A DNA stretch of 64,000 nucleotides. Origin: Galaxea fascicularis. Its lineage: Eukaryota > Cnidaria > Anthozoa > Scleractinia > Euphylliidae. The DNA is taken from contig OX419336.1 in the NCBI GenBank assembly GCA_948470475.1, positions 257,501 through 321,500 of the forward strand, in the 5' to 3' direction. Of this stretch, positions 46,601 through 58,775 are shown in pieces. Each line of letters begins with the position of its first letter. Positions within the stretch are counted from its first letter, which is position 1. The translations under genes were made by a program, and so were the position numbers. The notes below the pieces were generated by a model. That model saw nothing but the letters and a program-made list of their open reading frames with translations, had not been told where the DNA came from and ran no database searches.

Positions 46601-49600
46601 TGATAACTGGTTGTCAAAATTTACGACAAAACTTACATCACACTGCACTTTGGAGCCATCCTTGATCACTGTTCCCTCCACAAGAAAATGATACAGCAGT
46701 TTGTCCTGATCCACACATACAAAATGTTCTTTTATCCAAGACTATAGCAAGAAACAGAATAAACCAACGTTTTCCTTCTTGTAATAACCAGCAAAAACGT
46801 TTTTAAATGAAGACTAATCCTTGCAGTTGTAGCTCAGTTGGTTAGAGCGTTGCACTAGTATTGCAAGGTCACAGGTTCAAACCCCCGTTGAAGTCCTGAA
46901 TTTGTTTTTCAGGCTTCATCATACAATTGCATTAAAATTGCATTCACAACTGCAAGGATCAGTCTTCATTTGATTTCATTTCTGCAGTTCATATGATTTA
47001 TTTCATATACATCACTCACAAAAACGTTTTTATAAGTAGACTAGTTGATATTCTGTAGCTGTTTTTCTGAACTTGTACCATGTCAGTTTGATTCAAGTTT
47101 AGGTAAATTTATTGAGCAAGTAATGTCCTACTGGTAATTATATGACATGTACAATTTAATATTATTTTAATATACATTTTATAAAATGGCATTAATATTA
47201 AATGTGAATGAGTCTACATTACTTTTGTTAGATAAGATTTGGTTTTCTTGCTGGCTGAGCTTTCAAACAAAGCAAGAAACAAAGTTTTCACACACTGAAG
47301 GGACCTGGGTCTGGGTTAGATATCAGTGATTCAGTATTTGTTTCTTGTCATACCAAGCAACAGCATTTCCCCGGCCAAACCCCCAGTCAGTATGTATGTT
47401 CTTGCATTCTTGTTTGGTAGACAAATAACAAATAATAAATATTTAATTGACCACTCTCCAAGATGGGCTTTTCAGGGACAATGAAACAAATAATACAAAT
47501 AAACACAACAGAGGTAAGAATCACAACTGGCGGGGGCAGACCAGTTGGCTATTTACAAGGATGACTGAGGCGTTGATTCAGGCACAAACCCAGAACAACA
47601 CCAGCTAGTGGTTCGAGCGGGATTTGAACCCGGATCACCACATTGAAATCCAGTGCCCTAAACCACTTGGCCATCCCGCCTCCACTTACAAATTGACATT
47701 CAGTGTGTGAGAAATATTAATATTATCTGAATTAACGAATTCATGATCATAAAAACTGCAAGGAAAACTTGCAAAATGCGGAGCTTTCTGCTCAAGGCAC
47801 TATGTACTGCAGGTGGAAAAAATTTGACTGTTCACCATTGTTGTTCACCAATAAGATGGTTACATATATGGGTATGGGGAAACTGAACAAAAACAAGTCA
47901 AATGCTGAAAACACTGAATGATGGACCAGCCCGTTTTCTAAAGGAGGACTTGTAAGTAAGTACTACTTCCTGTTACTTTACGCTATTGATACGCGTAACT
48001 GAAAGGGTGTATTCTTCTGGAAATCTTTTGAAGTCTAGGACTAATAAATATTTATAGCCTTTACATGAAACTGTATTAAGTGTTAATAGCCTGTAAAAGA
48101 GCAATGTTAGTAGTATAGATCGTTTTATGGCTGCTGGTCACGCAAGTGAAAACGATCTATTAAAAAAGTGCAAGACAGTTCAACCTGTGCTTGAGTGTTG
48201 TCAGCTGTCTTGCTTGGGTCCAAAACATTTGCCGCAATCCCTGAAGGACTCGTTTCCAACTGTTGACTCTGCTTTTTCTTGTGGTGCTTGGAATGATGAG
48301 ATGGAGACCATTCCTTTGAAAAAAAATTGTTTCAGTCCTATATGGGCATTTATCAATATTGCTCTACCCACCTGCCCACTCCCTAATGACCACAACCTGG
48401 CAATGTACCAGGCAGAGTGTTTCATGTTCCTATCATTTCTTTAGAAGTCAATACGACCTCCAAGAACTTAATTGCAACAGTCACCTTAAGGTTGGAATAA
48501 TTATTTTTCAGTTTACAAATAACTACACTGTAGGTAATACACACCAAAGCTGTGATTGAGGAGAAGTTAGAAGGCATCTCTCTAAGGACTGTAAGGTTCT
48601 TTAGATCCCACAACTGAAGTGGTCTGTCTTTGATTATGACAAGGAAGTATTGCCTGACATGATGAACACAGAAACTCAAGATATGAGTAAGTCTTACAAT
48701 CCTTTGAAATGCAAAGATCATAAAATTCAAACTCTTTTATGCCAAGAATCTGGAGAAGATCTCTTCAAAACTTTGCACCTTTGCTAAATTTACAACAAAA
48801 GAAATATTAATATTTAATTGACTTCCTTAAACCCATGAGCCATAGATACAAACCCGAGTAAAAATACTTTTAATAAGTAATTACCTAAGATGAGAAACCT
48901 TAACACCTTCCACAGTTGATTCATCAGCTGTTTTTCCAAGTCCAATGGCTGTAGTCTGACCTACAAGATAAAAACAACATCACAAGGATACAAACAGCTG
49001 TTGAATGAACTACTGTTTTCTGCCTGATGTATATGTCACTGGGTGTTCATAAGAGCACGTGTAGAGTGGCATACCAGTTTTTATGCTGACAAGTTGTAAC
49101 TCATTCCTGCTTGAACTTCCTGATGACTGAGCCCAGGAAAAGAAACTCTCCAGGTTACTCCAAGCTATTCCTCTGTAACAGAAAAAAATCAATTGTGTCA
49201 TGTCGTAGTGTAATGTAGTAGTTAATGCAGACTTGGAGATGTTCTTTTGTGATATTTTGGGTGGGCTAATTACACTATGAAAAAAAGTGTTGATCACATT
49301 TCTTTAATATTGAAAATTGATTAGAGATCAACCTGACTTCTCTCATTCCTGTTCAATTGGGCCAATGCCTCCTTCCAGTGACCACCAAGAGGATACAACA
49401 CAAAGATATATTGATTATAACCTTAGCTTGGTGCAGGGCAGACAACTGATTCAGTCTGAACTGGCAAGAGGAAGGATGTCAATATTTGAAAGGGTCCGAG
49501 ATGTTTGTTGACAGTTCTCCAATGTCATGCATTTTGGTGTCAATTTGGCTGTTTAGGACAAAATAATCATCCAGATGTTGTTTTGTAATTAAATAATGCT

Positions 49601-52600
49601 TAAAAGGATGCCTATAAACAAATAAAAATGCTGTAACTGTCAGTTATACTGTGTTGGTGGTCTAGACCAAAATAGAAATTTATTATCAGTTAGCCTGTTT
49701 TGGAAAAGGCACCTGACCAATCCTTTTTACAAAGGAGTCCTGCCCTGGGTGTGATGCACATTAACTTTCCTTACTTGACAGCTCCAGTGTGCAGAGTGTA
49801 TTCTCTCATCAGTAAACCGGTTCCAAGATTGAAAACTTGTATGCATCCTTGACTGTTGCCTAGATGAATTCATCAAGTCATATGTTGGTCATTAATTAAA
49901 TGCAGATCACTGACTTAAAAACAGTCATCACCAAGAATAATGCACTGCATGCTCCCCCTGATACTCCCATTTCAGAACAACATTCACCTGTAGACCCAAG
50001 ACCTCGGCAGTTTTGAGCAAGCTAATTATGAGGTCACTCACCTTCCACATATTTAAACCTTACAGGTTGCAACCTAACACTCTTGTACAATTAAAGAGGC
50101 CATCTACACATAGATTAGACATATGGGATATCAGAAATTGAGTCTGTAGAGACACGGATTAAAAAAATCATAAAATAAATGTGTTTACAATCCAAGAGAC
50201 CATAATTACCACAAGATTCATGAAAGATAAGTAAATACCAGCAGTCTTTTCAAGCCATTAATGCCTGTGTCGCAAATGGAGGTTGGGTGCTCAAGGATAG
50301 CTGGGGACTGGTACCAACGACCCAACCCCCCGGTCGGTGGAACACCCCATAAGCCTGCCCTACCCGCAACCCAGCCACAAGCCCCGCCCAACACAACAGA
50401 CCCCAAATCAAGCACCCGTCACACTGAACCATAAGTCCAATGGAAAAACAATCCCCAATAGGGAGAGGAGGGAGGGGAAATACTCGAAAGCCTGCAAGCG
50501 CCAACACACCGAACGCTGAGCTAAACAAAACCACGAGGACATGTGAAGGCGCACGCATAATGTGCAAAAGAACTGCTGACCGCTCGAACTGCCAGAAGAC
50601 GCCATGGAGAAGCCCAACATGCAAATAACACATGCACATATAAAAAAAACAATGCTGCAGGCAACGCCCCCAAAATACTAATAACACACTAACGCTAACG
50701 CCACGCAACGCCACGCCACAACAAACAGAGCAACTTGTTCCTAGTCGTTAGCTAAGTTAAATTGCATTTAAGCCTAATATAAATTTTAATAACACCTTCT
50801 GTGATACCTACATCATTTTGAATTACACCTTTAATTAAGGTAAGAAAAAAGCTGTTCATGATAATTATGTGAGAATTGAATAACTGTTATCCAATGGGAT
50901 ATAATGTCTGTTGAACACAGGTAAGGTTTGAGATAGCTTAGGTAAATGACTTGGTATATTATGTAATATTTAAATGCTCACCAATTGCAATGAGTGGCTT
51001 GTATTTTGCCCAATTCTTTGTTGTCAAAGGTGGGCACATGACAGCACAGGTTGGAGGTGATGACACGGTGCTTGAAAGACTGGTCATGATAAACTTGAAA
51101 TGAGCAGGGTTTGCAGTTACTGTTCCAGAGGTAAGTGGTGGAGGGATCACATTAGAAAGCATTGATTGTGGATTCACACCACCTGTTAAACTATTCTGAT
51201 CAGCTTCACCCGGCAGTGATGCTCTCATGGCTTCTTCGGACAAAAATGATGCCTCAGAAGTTTGGAATCTTGTGGCTTTTAATTCCCATATGATGATTCT
51301 ACCATCGCTGATCAATAATGCCACCTTCATTTCACTAATTGGGCAACACATGAAACCAAACAGTCGGCTTGATTTGCTAAGACGCAATGGGTCAGACTGA
51401 CACTTGTTTTCATAGACAATATCAACAGAGCTGTTTGAATAATTACTGGCCTCATCACCAGGTTCCACAAAATAAGGGTTCTTTGCCACACGTCTGCGAA
51501 CACGCATGATCACACTTCCATTTTCATGTAAACACATGAGTACATCTCGCTGCTGGCAGGGGATAACCTGAAGGAAGGATGGACTGTTCCGTTCCAGACT
51601 GAATGAACACACTGCTTGGTTGATTTCCATGTCCAAGATCATAACTTCTCTGGGAAACAAAGCCAGGAGGTGGTGACGTGCAGATCGGAGGTATGCAAGC
51701 TGAAGGCAGTCACTAAGGGCAACACTTTCTTCTCCAGTTCTGAAACGTAACAATTAGCATAAAAATAAGAACACTGAGTTCAAGTATCAAATCCCAACTC
51801 AAGTATAGATGAAAATACTTACTGTTAAGGAAAAAAGGGAATCAAAGCAAGTACACGTATCCCTCAAGCAAATCCTTCAGATCTAAATAAGACTGTTCAG
51901 GAAGAGAAAATACTTGACCCAAGCAGCAACAATGATACTTTAATGTTGTTTTAGCAGGACTTACCTACTTTCACAGTGGACAGAATGTATTATTTCACTC
52001 ATTCTTGTTTCACAATGTATAAAAAATAAATTTACTAGTAACAGATTTCAATATTAAGCTGTCAAGTGTGTCATTTTCCTAATATTATTGCTGCTTAATA
52101 TTGAACTAACAAAAACTGCCTTCCCTTTCCTTACAGATTAACATTAGAGCACTGCACCTGTTGCGTGATTCTCCTCCCGCCCACAGCCTCATTCGGGCAA
52201 GTGCCGACTTGGGTGTGGATGGTTTAGCAGTGTTCTTACTATCTGGTCCAGCAGTGGGAGAGCCAATAAAACTGCTACTTGGAGAGGCAGAGCCAGAACT
52301 TGTCAGGTAGAATTTACGGCCATTGCTTTCCGGTGCTTTGTTGATGGAGAAGTCGTTGATGAAGAGAATCCAATCTTGACACATCACTGTGAAAAAGGTA
52401 AATTAAAGGTATCCATGACAGGATGAATGGCATTAATAATTAATTAATGATTATCCTTCTTCTAATAATAAATAATAAGGCTCAGAATTAACTTTGTTCA
52501 CATGTATCTGCACATTAGTGTTGTAATAACGTCTCCTTTGAAAGTTAAAAGTGGGTCTTACAGGGTCCGACATTGTGACTGACTGGTTGCCAATGCGACC

Positions 52601-55600
52601 AAAAATTGAGCGTTGGCGACCAGAAATTTAGAACTGGTTGCCAGCGGGCGACTAACCGTTTGTCCCCACGGCATTTGGAATTCCAAGGTAAATGGGCTTT
52701 TTTTAAAAGAAAACATAAAGCTGCTGTGGAGAATTGTAGTAAAACAAAGCGACGATTTTACGATCACCATAATTACCCGGGGCCATATTGTTTCAGCGGC
52801 TTCTCGCAATTCTGATAACGCGGGCAAAAACGTGACGTGGCGAAAATCGTGACGAGTCGTAACGAATAAAGCGTCAGCCGAAACAAGCGCGCTTAATTTA
52901 AATCTTTTCATACTTTACCTAAATACCAGTAAACAGAGTAAATGCCATTGCGATCGTATTGGTCAATAATCAACTCAATTAGTTTTTATAGTTTTTATCA
53001 TGGCCACTGACTTACGTGGGGGACTGGTTCGAGCAATAAAAGAGTGTGAGCGCCTGGCACTAGAACATTTCTCGTCATTGCGTTTTCGTTGCGTCTCGGC
53101 GAAGAACAGATACTTGAGTTGCACACTTGATTAAATCTAAGTATTGAAAGAGGGCCCCCATACGTCTAGTACACAGAACTTATCAGGAGACCAGTATAGT
53201 TCCAGCGAAATGGAAATAAGAAAAAGAAATCCGAAGCCTTTGCATGAACGTTGACAAACACGCTCATTGAGATGTAGGACTATGTTATTGTTACACGGCT
53301 TTAATAGCTGTATGTAATAATAGTGTTAAATGGAAACATTTTGTTTAATTATAGTGAAAGAAAGTTTAAATTTTTTGCTTTTACTATAAATTAACGTAAA
53401 TTAGAACTACTGGAGTAAAACGAAAAATTAATACAACCAAACCAAAAAAACTAACACTTGTCTTTGGCGACCAAACCCTTCCATTTGGCGACCAAAATTT
53501 TTAGGTTAGTCGCCAATTGGCTCCCTTAGAAAAAAGTTAATTTCGGACCCTGTCTTAGACAAGAGAAGGCAGACTAAAAGAATGTTCCATGTCTTTTAAG
53601 AGTTAAAAAAAAGTTAGAAAATTAGTTGAAATTAGAGTAATAGCAATAATAGTAACTTAAAAACTTATATAGCAAAATGACAGAATGATCGCATGTGCTC
53701 TACATGAATACAATGAAATTTGTCAATTCCTATGAGCCAAAAATGTTGATTAAAAAAATGATAAGTGACAAGCTGGTTTAGAAATCCAAGCATTAGGCAA
53801 ATTGACCATTTATGAGTTGATTTGAGCCTCTTTATGAAAACAAGGTTACACACACTTTCCTTTTATGAAAATAGATTCCCATTCATATAAAAATTAAAGA
53901 ACATGTAGTATCCAATTTATAAAAGCTAAGATTTGTCTTCAAAAGGAGACTAACATTGACAAATGGTCTATTGCATGCATTTCCACACCATTATTTTCAA
54001 GATCTCTCAGACCTCTGTCAAGTGAAAAAATAACTGGTAATTCAACAGAACAGATGGCAAAGTACATTTACTTAAGTCTGGAATTTAACAACCAGACATG
54101 TGAATCCATTAACTGTGTAATGAAATCAGAGTTCGTTTTAATAGTACAGAACTTAAGTTATTTTGTTTTTGTTTATTTAATAGGAAAAACTTACAAGTGA
54201 CATTAGAAGGCATGAATGGATCAAAGGCAAAACACAGCAATGCCTCTTGGAATGTCTTCTTCCACAGTTTGGTCCCAGTATCAGCATTCCACAGAATCAA
54301 TGATGATGGTGCATGAAGTGCAACTAGCAGATCATGGCAGGCATCTTGAGTCCCAAGCCATTCTAAATCCAGTATTGGCCTGTTTCCATCTGAAAATTCT
54401 GCAACTGATCTTCCTTGGGGAATGTCCCAAACAATGACATTACCAGCTGCATCTCCAGACGCCAGCCGCAGGACATAGGGAGAATTGAAATCATGATGGT
54501 AGTTGTCACGTGCCCATTTTACCTAAAACACCAAGCCGGAAGTTTGTAGTAAACTGGCTACAGCAAAATGTAAAATATTGAGCACATTCTCAATTAAAAA
54601 CAACCTTGTTTCCAGGGAGACCCTGGGAACGAGGTTGAATAATAAATATTTTAAACTCATTCACCTTTGTACAGGGTGCAGTATGAAGACTAAGTACTTG
54701 AATAATCTGTTGATGACAATGACGAAGGAAAAAATTAACTTTCATTGAACACCAGTTGATAGGATAAATATAGTTTATTACTTGTTATTATTACAGATAC
54801 CCCACTGATCCCCTGCACCCCAGCAAAACATCAACCAATTTAGTTGAAGTTCCTACCTGTACTGATCTAGGATCAAAGACAACCACAAAGTTTTGACAAC
54901 CATAAGCGATCACTGACTGCCAGCCCCTGAGTGGAAAAATCAAAATATAATTTCTTTGTTGAATTATTTAACACAAAAAACTTAAGAGCTATAAGAGTTA
55001 TTTAGAATGCGACATCTGTTTTAACAGATACTTAAAAATGTCTCAAGTCCCCCCTTTCACAGAACAAACATTTAATGACATGATAGGCAAAATTTTCCTA
55101 CACAAAGAAATCCTGGAATTGAAAATTTCACACCCAAATCCTCCATGTCACCTGTGGGTGAAATAGCGTAGATTCCTACTAGTTACGTGAACAGTATCTA
55201 AAATCCCTCCTCCATGTGAAGGGAGGGGGGGGGGGGGTTCGGGTCATAAATGGAACGTCCCAACACCCCCGTCAGGGGCTTCTAACAATGATTTCAAAGA
55301 GGTCTTCAATTTTTTTTTATTGACTCAAGGCAATTTTTCCTTGAGATCCAACCCCAGATATACCTTTCAAATTTGAATTCTTCACTCAAGCAGAGTTGTG
55401 CTTCGGTTCGATTCCGCACATCCCCGTAAGCGTAGAGCATATGCATGCACTGTAGCATGCATACAATCCACACAATCGCAATACATGTGTAATCAACGTA
55501 TGGGGCTGTGCGGAGATCTTAACTATGCTATTACGTTTAACATTTTCGAGTAAGCTGTAGCTCAGATCAGACGATCGCTCACCAATCAGAGGCTCCTCGG

Positions 55601-55647
55601 TTTTGAGCATGAAGCGCTCCAGGCAGAACTCGCGGTGACAGCTTCAT
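37092..55647 (-). CDS. WDR11: WD repeat-containing protein 11, complete
   Basis: Twenty-eight phase-consistent coding exons, minus strand: 55,583-55,647 (ATG); 54,857-54,926; 54,665-54,706; 54,195-54,522; 52,158-52,386; 50,982-51,739; 49,775-49,859; 49,075-49,172; 48,885-48,960; 48,545-48,653; 48,185-48,313; 46,637-46,741; 46,153-46,259; 45,574-45,688; 44,942-45,110; 44,616-44,727; 44,049-44,108; 43,213-43,278; 43,003-43,096; 41,725-41,973; 41,440-41,535; 40,953-41,023; 40,460-40,554; 39,847-39,944; 39,298-39,378; 39,041-39,105; 38,287-38,369; 37,092-37,219 (TAG). They sum to 1,260 residues (human about 1,224). WDR11 residues are recognised almost throughout: the DWGWQ start of the first propeller, ILWNADTGTKLWKK, VRRRVAKNPYF, MCPPLTTKN, RNELQLV, EWSPSH, RGIPTHRGH, QSTIKLVATN and the C-terminal YARYLHGLG. 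The family forms twin beta-propellers with FAM91A1 in endosome-to-Golgi traffic and ciliary Hedgehog signalling. The 41,725-41,973 exon is unusually long. Confidence 0.95.
37585..37618. repeat. (AAT)n microsatellite
   Basis: Eleven uninterrupted AAT/ATA units in the WDR11 last intron. Confidence 0.95.
37871..38135 (+). mobile_element. SINE family B, copy 2
   Basis: Nearly identical to 7,061-7,323 from TATGTACCCTTACTTTCTCT to CTCTGTTCCACCAC. The tRNA-like head is 37,935-38,007. It sits antisense in the last WDR11 intron. Confidence 0.8.
38697..38831. mobile_element. Foldback MITE in a WDR11 intron
   Basis: About 43-bp inverted repeats: AAGGCCCTGACAAATGAGGA at left, mirrored with three differences at right (ending CCTCATTTGCCAGGGCCTT). 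The centre carries ATTGTTGCTCAGTGATG. No coding capacity. Confidence 0.8.
40291..40425. mobile_element. Foldback MITE in a WDR11 intron
   Basis: Arms of about 60 bp (GTGACTCAGGACTATATACT at left, mirrored at 40,406-40,425) around a short loop TTAAAATAATTTTC. The right edge lies 35 bp from the donor of the exon at 40,460-40,554, so a transcript hairpin would form close to a splice site. Confidence 0.8.
44165..44390 (+). mobile_element. SINE family C, 3' body
   Basis: GAGAGGTTTTTCTCTGGGTA, CTCTGGGTTTCCCCTCTCTT and GACCAACATTTACAAATTCC form the body seen reversed at 61,690-61,890. The tRNA head is missing here. Located in a WDR11 intron. Confidence 0.6.
46825..47030 (+). mobile_element. SINE family A, diverged copy
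   Basis: tRNA-like head about 46,826-46,898 with A box TAGCTCAGTTGGTTAGAGC and B box GGTTCAAACCC, then the family A body (TTGAAGTCCTGAATTTG, hairpin TTCAGGCTTC, GATCAGTCTTCATTTGATTT) and terminal ATATGATTTATTTCATATAC. More diverged than the array at 12,563. Antisense in a WDR11 intron. Confidence 0.7.
47440..47690 (-). mobile_element. SINE family D with tRNA-like head
   Basis: On the minus strand the head at about 47,612-47,683 reads GGCGGGATGGCCAAGTGGTT (A box) and GATCCGGGTTCAAATCCCGC (B box and T-arm). A body follows to about 47,440 (CACCAGCTAGTGGTTCG side to CAAGATGGGC side). The nominal anticodon TCA and irregular anticodon stem argue against a working tRNA. Class inferred from the head and attached non-tRNA body. 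Confidence 0.5.
50250..50730. repeat. Compositionally distinct insertion in a WDR11 intron
   Basis: About 480 bp much richer in GC than the surrounding intron, with a homopolymer A run near 50,641-50,650 and direct short repeats ACGCCACGCAACGCCACGCC at its right edge. Open frames on both strands across it (such as 50,250-50,714 minus) look like composition effects. It is probably a mobile element, class unknown. Confidence 0.4.
52561..53552. mobile_element. 992-bp non-autonomous DNA transposon, TSD TCTTA
   Basis: Perfect 10-bp terminal inverted repeats CAGGGTCCGA/TCGGACCCTG, with weaker subterminal similarity (repeated TTGGCGACCAAA-type motifs at both ends). TCTTA flanks it at 52,556-52,560 and 53,553-53,557. 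No transposase is seen; the short open frames inside have no domain. Located in a WDR11 intron. Confidence 0.85.
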
Positions 55648-56059
55648 GGCAACTTAGAAGGGCGTCTACCAAATTGAATTTTCAGTTTTCTACAAAAAGC
55701 AAATTCATGGCCTCGCAAAGCGAAACCTTCTAACAGAGAGCCCAGTTTCCGCCAAATCTCTCCGCAATCTTACTCGCATTTACAGCTCGTACTTCGTGTA
55801 TCGAGAGTGTAATGTCCACTACGAAAGAGGAACTGAGGAAGCTGAAGTGGGACAGACGGGAGGGACTAATTAATTATTTATTTATTTATATTTTATTTTT
55901 CTTATCACACAGAATAAATTACAGCAAGTGGGATTAAAAATATAATAAATAGGTAAATAACATTAAATTAAACTTGGAGTACGACTAGGAAGGAGTGACT
56001 GTGGCGGGGAGATCTCCGAGAAGCCGAGCTAATATAACAGAAAGAGATTTCCCCCACCA
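55648..56059. promoter_or_regulatory. WDR11 upstream region
   Basis: The 412 bp directly upstream of the WDR11 start should contain its promoter and 5' UTR. No TATA box is evident. An ATTTATTTATTTATATTTTA run lies at 55,875-55,900. The assignment is positional. Confidence 0.35.
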
Positions 56060-56298
56060 GGGCCCGGTTGTTCGAAAGCCGATTAACATAATCCAGGATT
56101 AGCGTAAACTTTGGTTGCAGTTTTTAACTATTGGATGAAAGTCGTTTTCGCTGCTTTTTGTTTTTCAGGATTGACTTCCCCTAATCTAAAATTTTGCAGA
56201 ATATCGACATTGAACAACATTTGGGGACAGAGAAATAAGCTCCTTGATTAATTTTTAATCCTGGATTAGCATTAATCGGCTTTCGAACAACCGGGCCC
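56060..56298. mobile_element. Foldback MITE, GGGCCCGG ends
   Basis: Inverted repeats of about 42 bp: GGGCCCGGTTGTTCGAAAGC at left, mirrored at 56,279-56,298; the inner parts (TAATCCAGGATTA / TAATCCTGGATTA) also match. No coding capacity. Target duplication is ambiguous because the ends overlap CAG. Confidence 0.85.
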
Positions 56299-57375
56299 AG
56301 TAGTTTAAATACTAGGTAGTATTTGAAAATAAAAGAGAAGAGGGAAAAGACGTGTATTACAAGGATATAAGTATGTTTAATGAAAATACCAGGATAGGTA
56401 GTGATGAGATATTCAGGTTGCATCCTGTCTGACCCTTAAAAAAGGGCCTTGAAACAATCGAAAATTTCCGGTTGATATTTAGAACTTACTTGAAAATAGT
56501 GCTTTATACTATAATATAGTGTAAAAAGATATTTTTAGGGCAAATAGTATTTAGCTTTATTTTGAAATCTTAGTCGCAATAAAATTTATATGAGTTTTCC
56601 ACGCAAGGTGCTGATCAATTTAAACTCAGAGCTCTCAAGTTAATTTGTTGCTAAAGAGTGGAGATTTTTTATGGCGCACTGAGCTGTCTATTGCGACGTT
56701 AAAGGCGTCTCTCTTTGCTTGGGGGGGGGGGGAGGAGGAGGGGATACTGCCCCAAAAGAGTTTAAAAAATTGAAGAAGCTAAGACGCTAAGGCGTGTTCC
56801 AGTTATTCTGAGCGGATTTTCCACTATTGGAAAGCGTTTGACACCTTTACAAAGGGAAAAGAAAGTGAATTGTTTCCAGAATGATGCTTCAGTAGGTGGT
56901 TACTTAACTTCAGCAGCATTTTCTCTCGGTCCAACTAGCATCTTGTGTGCTATATTTCACCACCGAGTTGAAATTAAGTTATTTAGTATTATTTTCTTCC
57001 TCAAAATGAACTGTTTAATTCAAAAACCTTAAATACGTGAGGAATAATAGTTTTGGCGTGAGAGCGTGAGATTGCATTCGTTTTCGTGAGTCTCACACTC
57101 AATGCGTGGGACTTGAGAGCTCTGAAAACTCCGAGGAACTCAGTGCTGTCTACTTGTTCAAGTACATTGTTGTCTATGATAATCTGCCTTGTGGAGGTAA
57201 CATTTTTTGCCTTGGTCTGAAAATCAACTTAGTCTTCTTAAAGTTGATTGATAACTTATTGGCTTTTAGCCTCGAAACCTATAGGTCGTCATGGTATTTA
57301 ACCTAGATAAGTGCTAACCATGCTTCGAGCAACTCGGCCCTGGTCGTTAAGATGACAGATAAGTACATTCAGACT
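56299..57375. other. Intergenic, no supported gene
   Basis: Contains a G-tract (about 10 G at 56,721) and AT-rich sequence. At 57,317-57,343 GCTAACCATGCTTCGAGCAA plus CTCGGCCCTGG repeats nearly identically at 58,754-58,782, marking another dispersed element. Confidence 0.4.
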
Positions 57376-57690
57376 ACTATGTTAAAATATACTGGTATCA
57401 TCAGCAAATAATATAATATCAAGTTCATTAGAGCAGGCTGGGAGATCGTTAAGATATATGACGAAAAATAAGGGGCCTAATATCATGAGAACCTTGCGGT
57501 ACACCACAAATTTGTCAGTTTTAGAATCGTCAGTTTGGACAAATTGTTTTCTATTACGAAAATAGTCAGTTATCCATTGATGGGCTGATGGGCTGTTGCA
57601 GTGATACCACATGCTTCCAGTTTTGATAGTAGAATTCCGTGATCTAGGATATCGAAAGCTTTTGATAAGTCAAGAAATATACCAGCTAAA
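57376..57690 (-). mobile_element. LINE RT fragment
   Basis: Minus-strand frame with AHQWITDYFRNRKQFVQTDD, GPLFFVIYLNDLPACSNELD and IILFADDTSIF, the catalytic palm of a non-LTR reverse transcriptase. The next bases outward (57,640-57,685) encode IFLDLSKAFDILDH. The VPQGSILG box is degraded. Confidence 0.8.
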
Positions 57691-57692
57691 TA

Positions 57693-58670
57693 TCAATCAA
57701 TCAATCAATATCTTTATTTAAACACGGTAAAAAATTCATCAGGTGAATTACAATTTAAAATACAATTACATAATTATTCCTAATAACAATAAACGTACGT
57801 TTAAAAAGTCTCTGCAGTAAAATACTATTCTAAACTAAACCTGTTTTCCATGAATGCCGTGTATTTAACTTAATTATATTTAACTAAAATGAAGGTTTAA
57901 TAATTGCTTAAAAAGATCTAGAGATTTTACTTGTCTTAGATTGCAGGGTAGACTGTCCCAGAGAGTTGCACCTCTATAGCTAAAGCTCCTTTTTAGGTAC
58001 CGTAGTTGGTTCTGGGTAGAGGGACATTTAATTTATTTGTAGAGTCTCTTAAGACATATCCTGGCGTACTGCGCTCAGTGAACATAGTGGATAAGTAGTC
58101 AGGGGCGAGATCATTAAGAGATTTAAACACCATTAAAGCTACATGAATTTGATGTTGGGCATTCAGGTCTTTCCATCCAAGCTGTCGTAACAAGTACGCA
58201 GCGTCAGCATCATAGGAGGAGGAAGTCAAAACGCGGGCAGCACGATTCTGAAGCTTTTGTAATTTTTCGAAGAGCGTTTTGCCGCAATTCCCCCAGACAA
58301 TACTACAGTAATCAAAATGGGGTTGTATTAAGGCATTGTAGATGTAATGTAGTAGTATCTGGTGGAACTAAAGGTCTAATTCGCTTTATGGCACCAATGC
58401 CGGAGGCAATCTTTTTGGACAGTTTGTGGATATGACTATTCCATGCCATGTTATCATCAATAAGAATCCCAAGTGATTTAGTAGTGGATACTTGCTCTAT
58501 AGAAACATTATCTATCGAAAGTTCAAGGGATTCAGATAAAGTACTCAGTTTCTGTCTAGAGCCAATTAACATAAACTCAGTTTTAGTCGTATTCAGAGTA
58601 AGTTTGTTGCAGAGAAGCCATTTATGGATGTTATTTAGATCAGAAGTATGCTTGAATCACGGCGTTTGTT
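57693..58670 (-). mobile_element. 3' part of a CR1/L2-type LINE
   Basis: Minus-strand frames carry SLGILIDDNMAWNSHIHKLS and KIASGIGAIKRI, then LQKLQNRAARVLTSSSYDAD, LLRQLGWKDLNAQHQIH, VFKSLNDLAPDYLSTMF and RSFSYRGATLWDSLP, broken by frameshifts. It ends in an ATTG repeat at 57,695-57,710. It is an independent insertion from the RT piece at 57,376, because its 3' tail lies between them. Confidence 0.8.
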
Positions 58671-58775
58671 TAAAAAACTAATCAAAGCATGGGAAGTAGA
58701 ATAGCCAGGACGCACGAAAATAAGTAAGAACCAATCAAAATGCTTCGTTTAGCGCTAACCCGCTTCGAGCAACTC

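Noticed and set aside
47612..47683. Suppressor or selenocysteine tRNA with anticodon TCA
   Set aside because: The anticodon stem is irregular, the length and arms do not fit selenocysteine tRNA, and non-tRNA body sequence is attached.
48127..48444. A 105-codon plus-strand open frame in a WDR11 intron
   Set aside because: The opposite strand holds the WDR11 exon at 48,185-48,313 (EWSPSH block, valid splice sites, phase 0), so the plus frame is its shadow.
50250..50714. A 154-codon minus-strand gene in the WDR11 intron
   Set aside because: Overlapping long frames on both strands follow the GC-rich composition; no domain is recognised.
55386..55610. A minus-strand open frame starting MLKTEEPLIGERSSDL
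   Set aside because: It is an out-of-frame read of the first WDR11 exon running into its intron.
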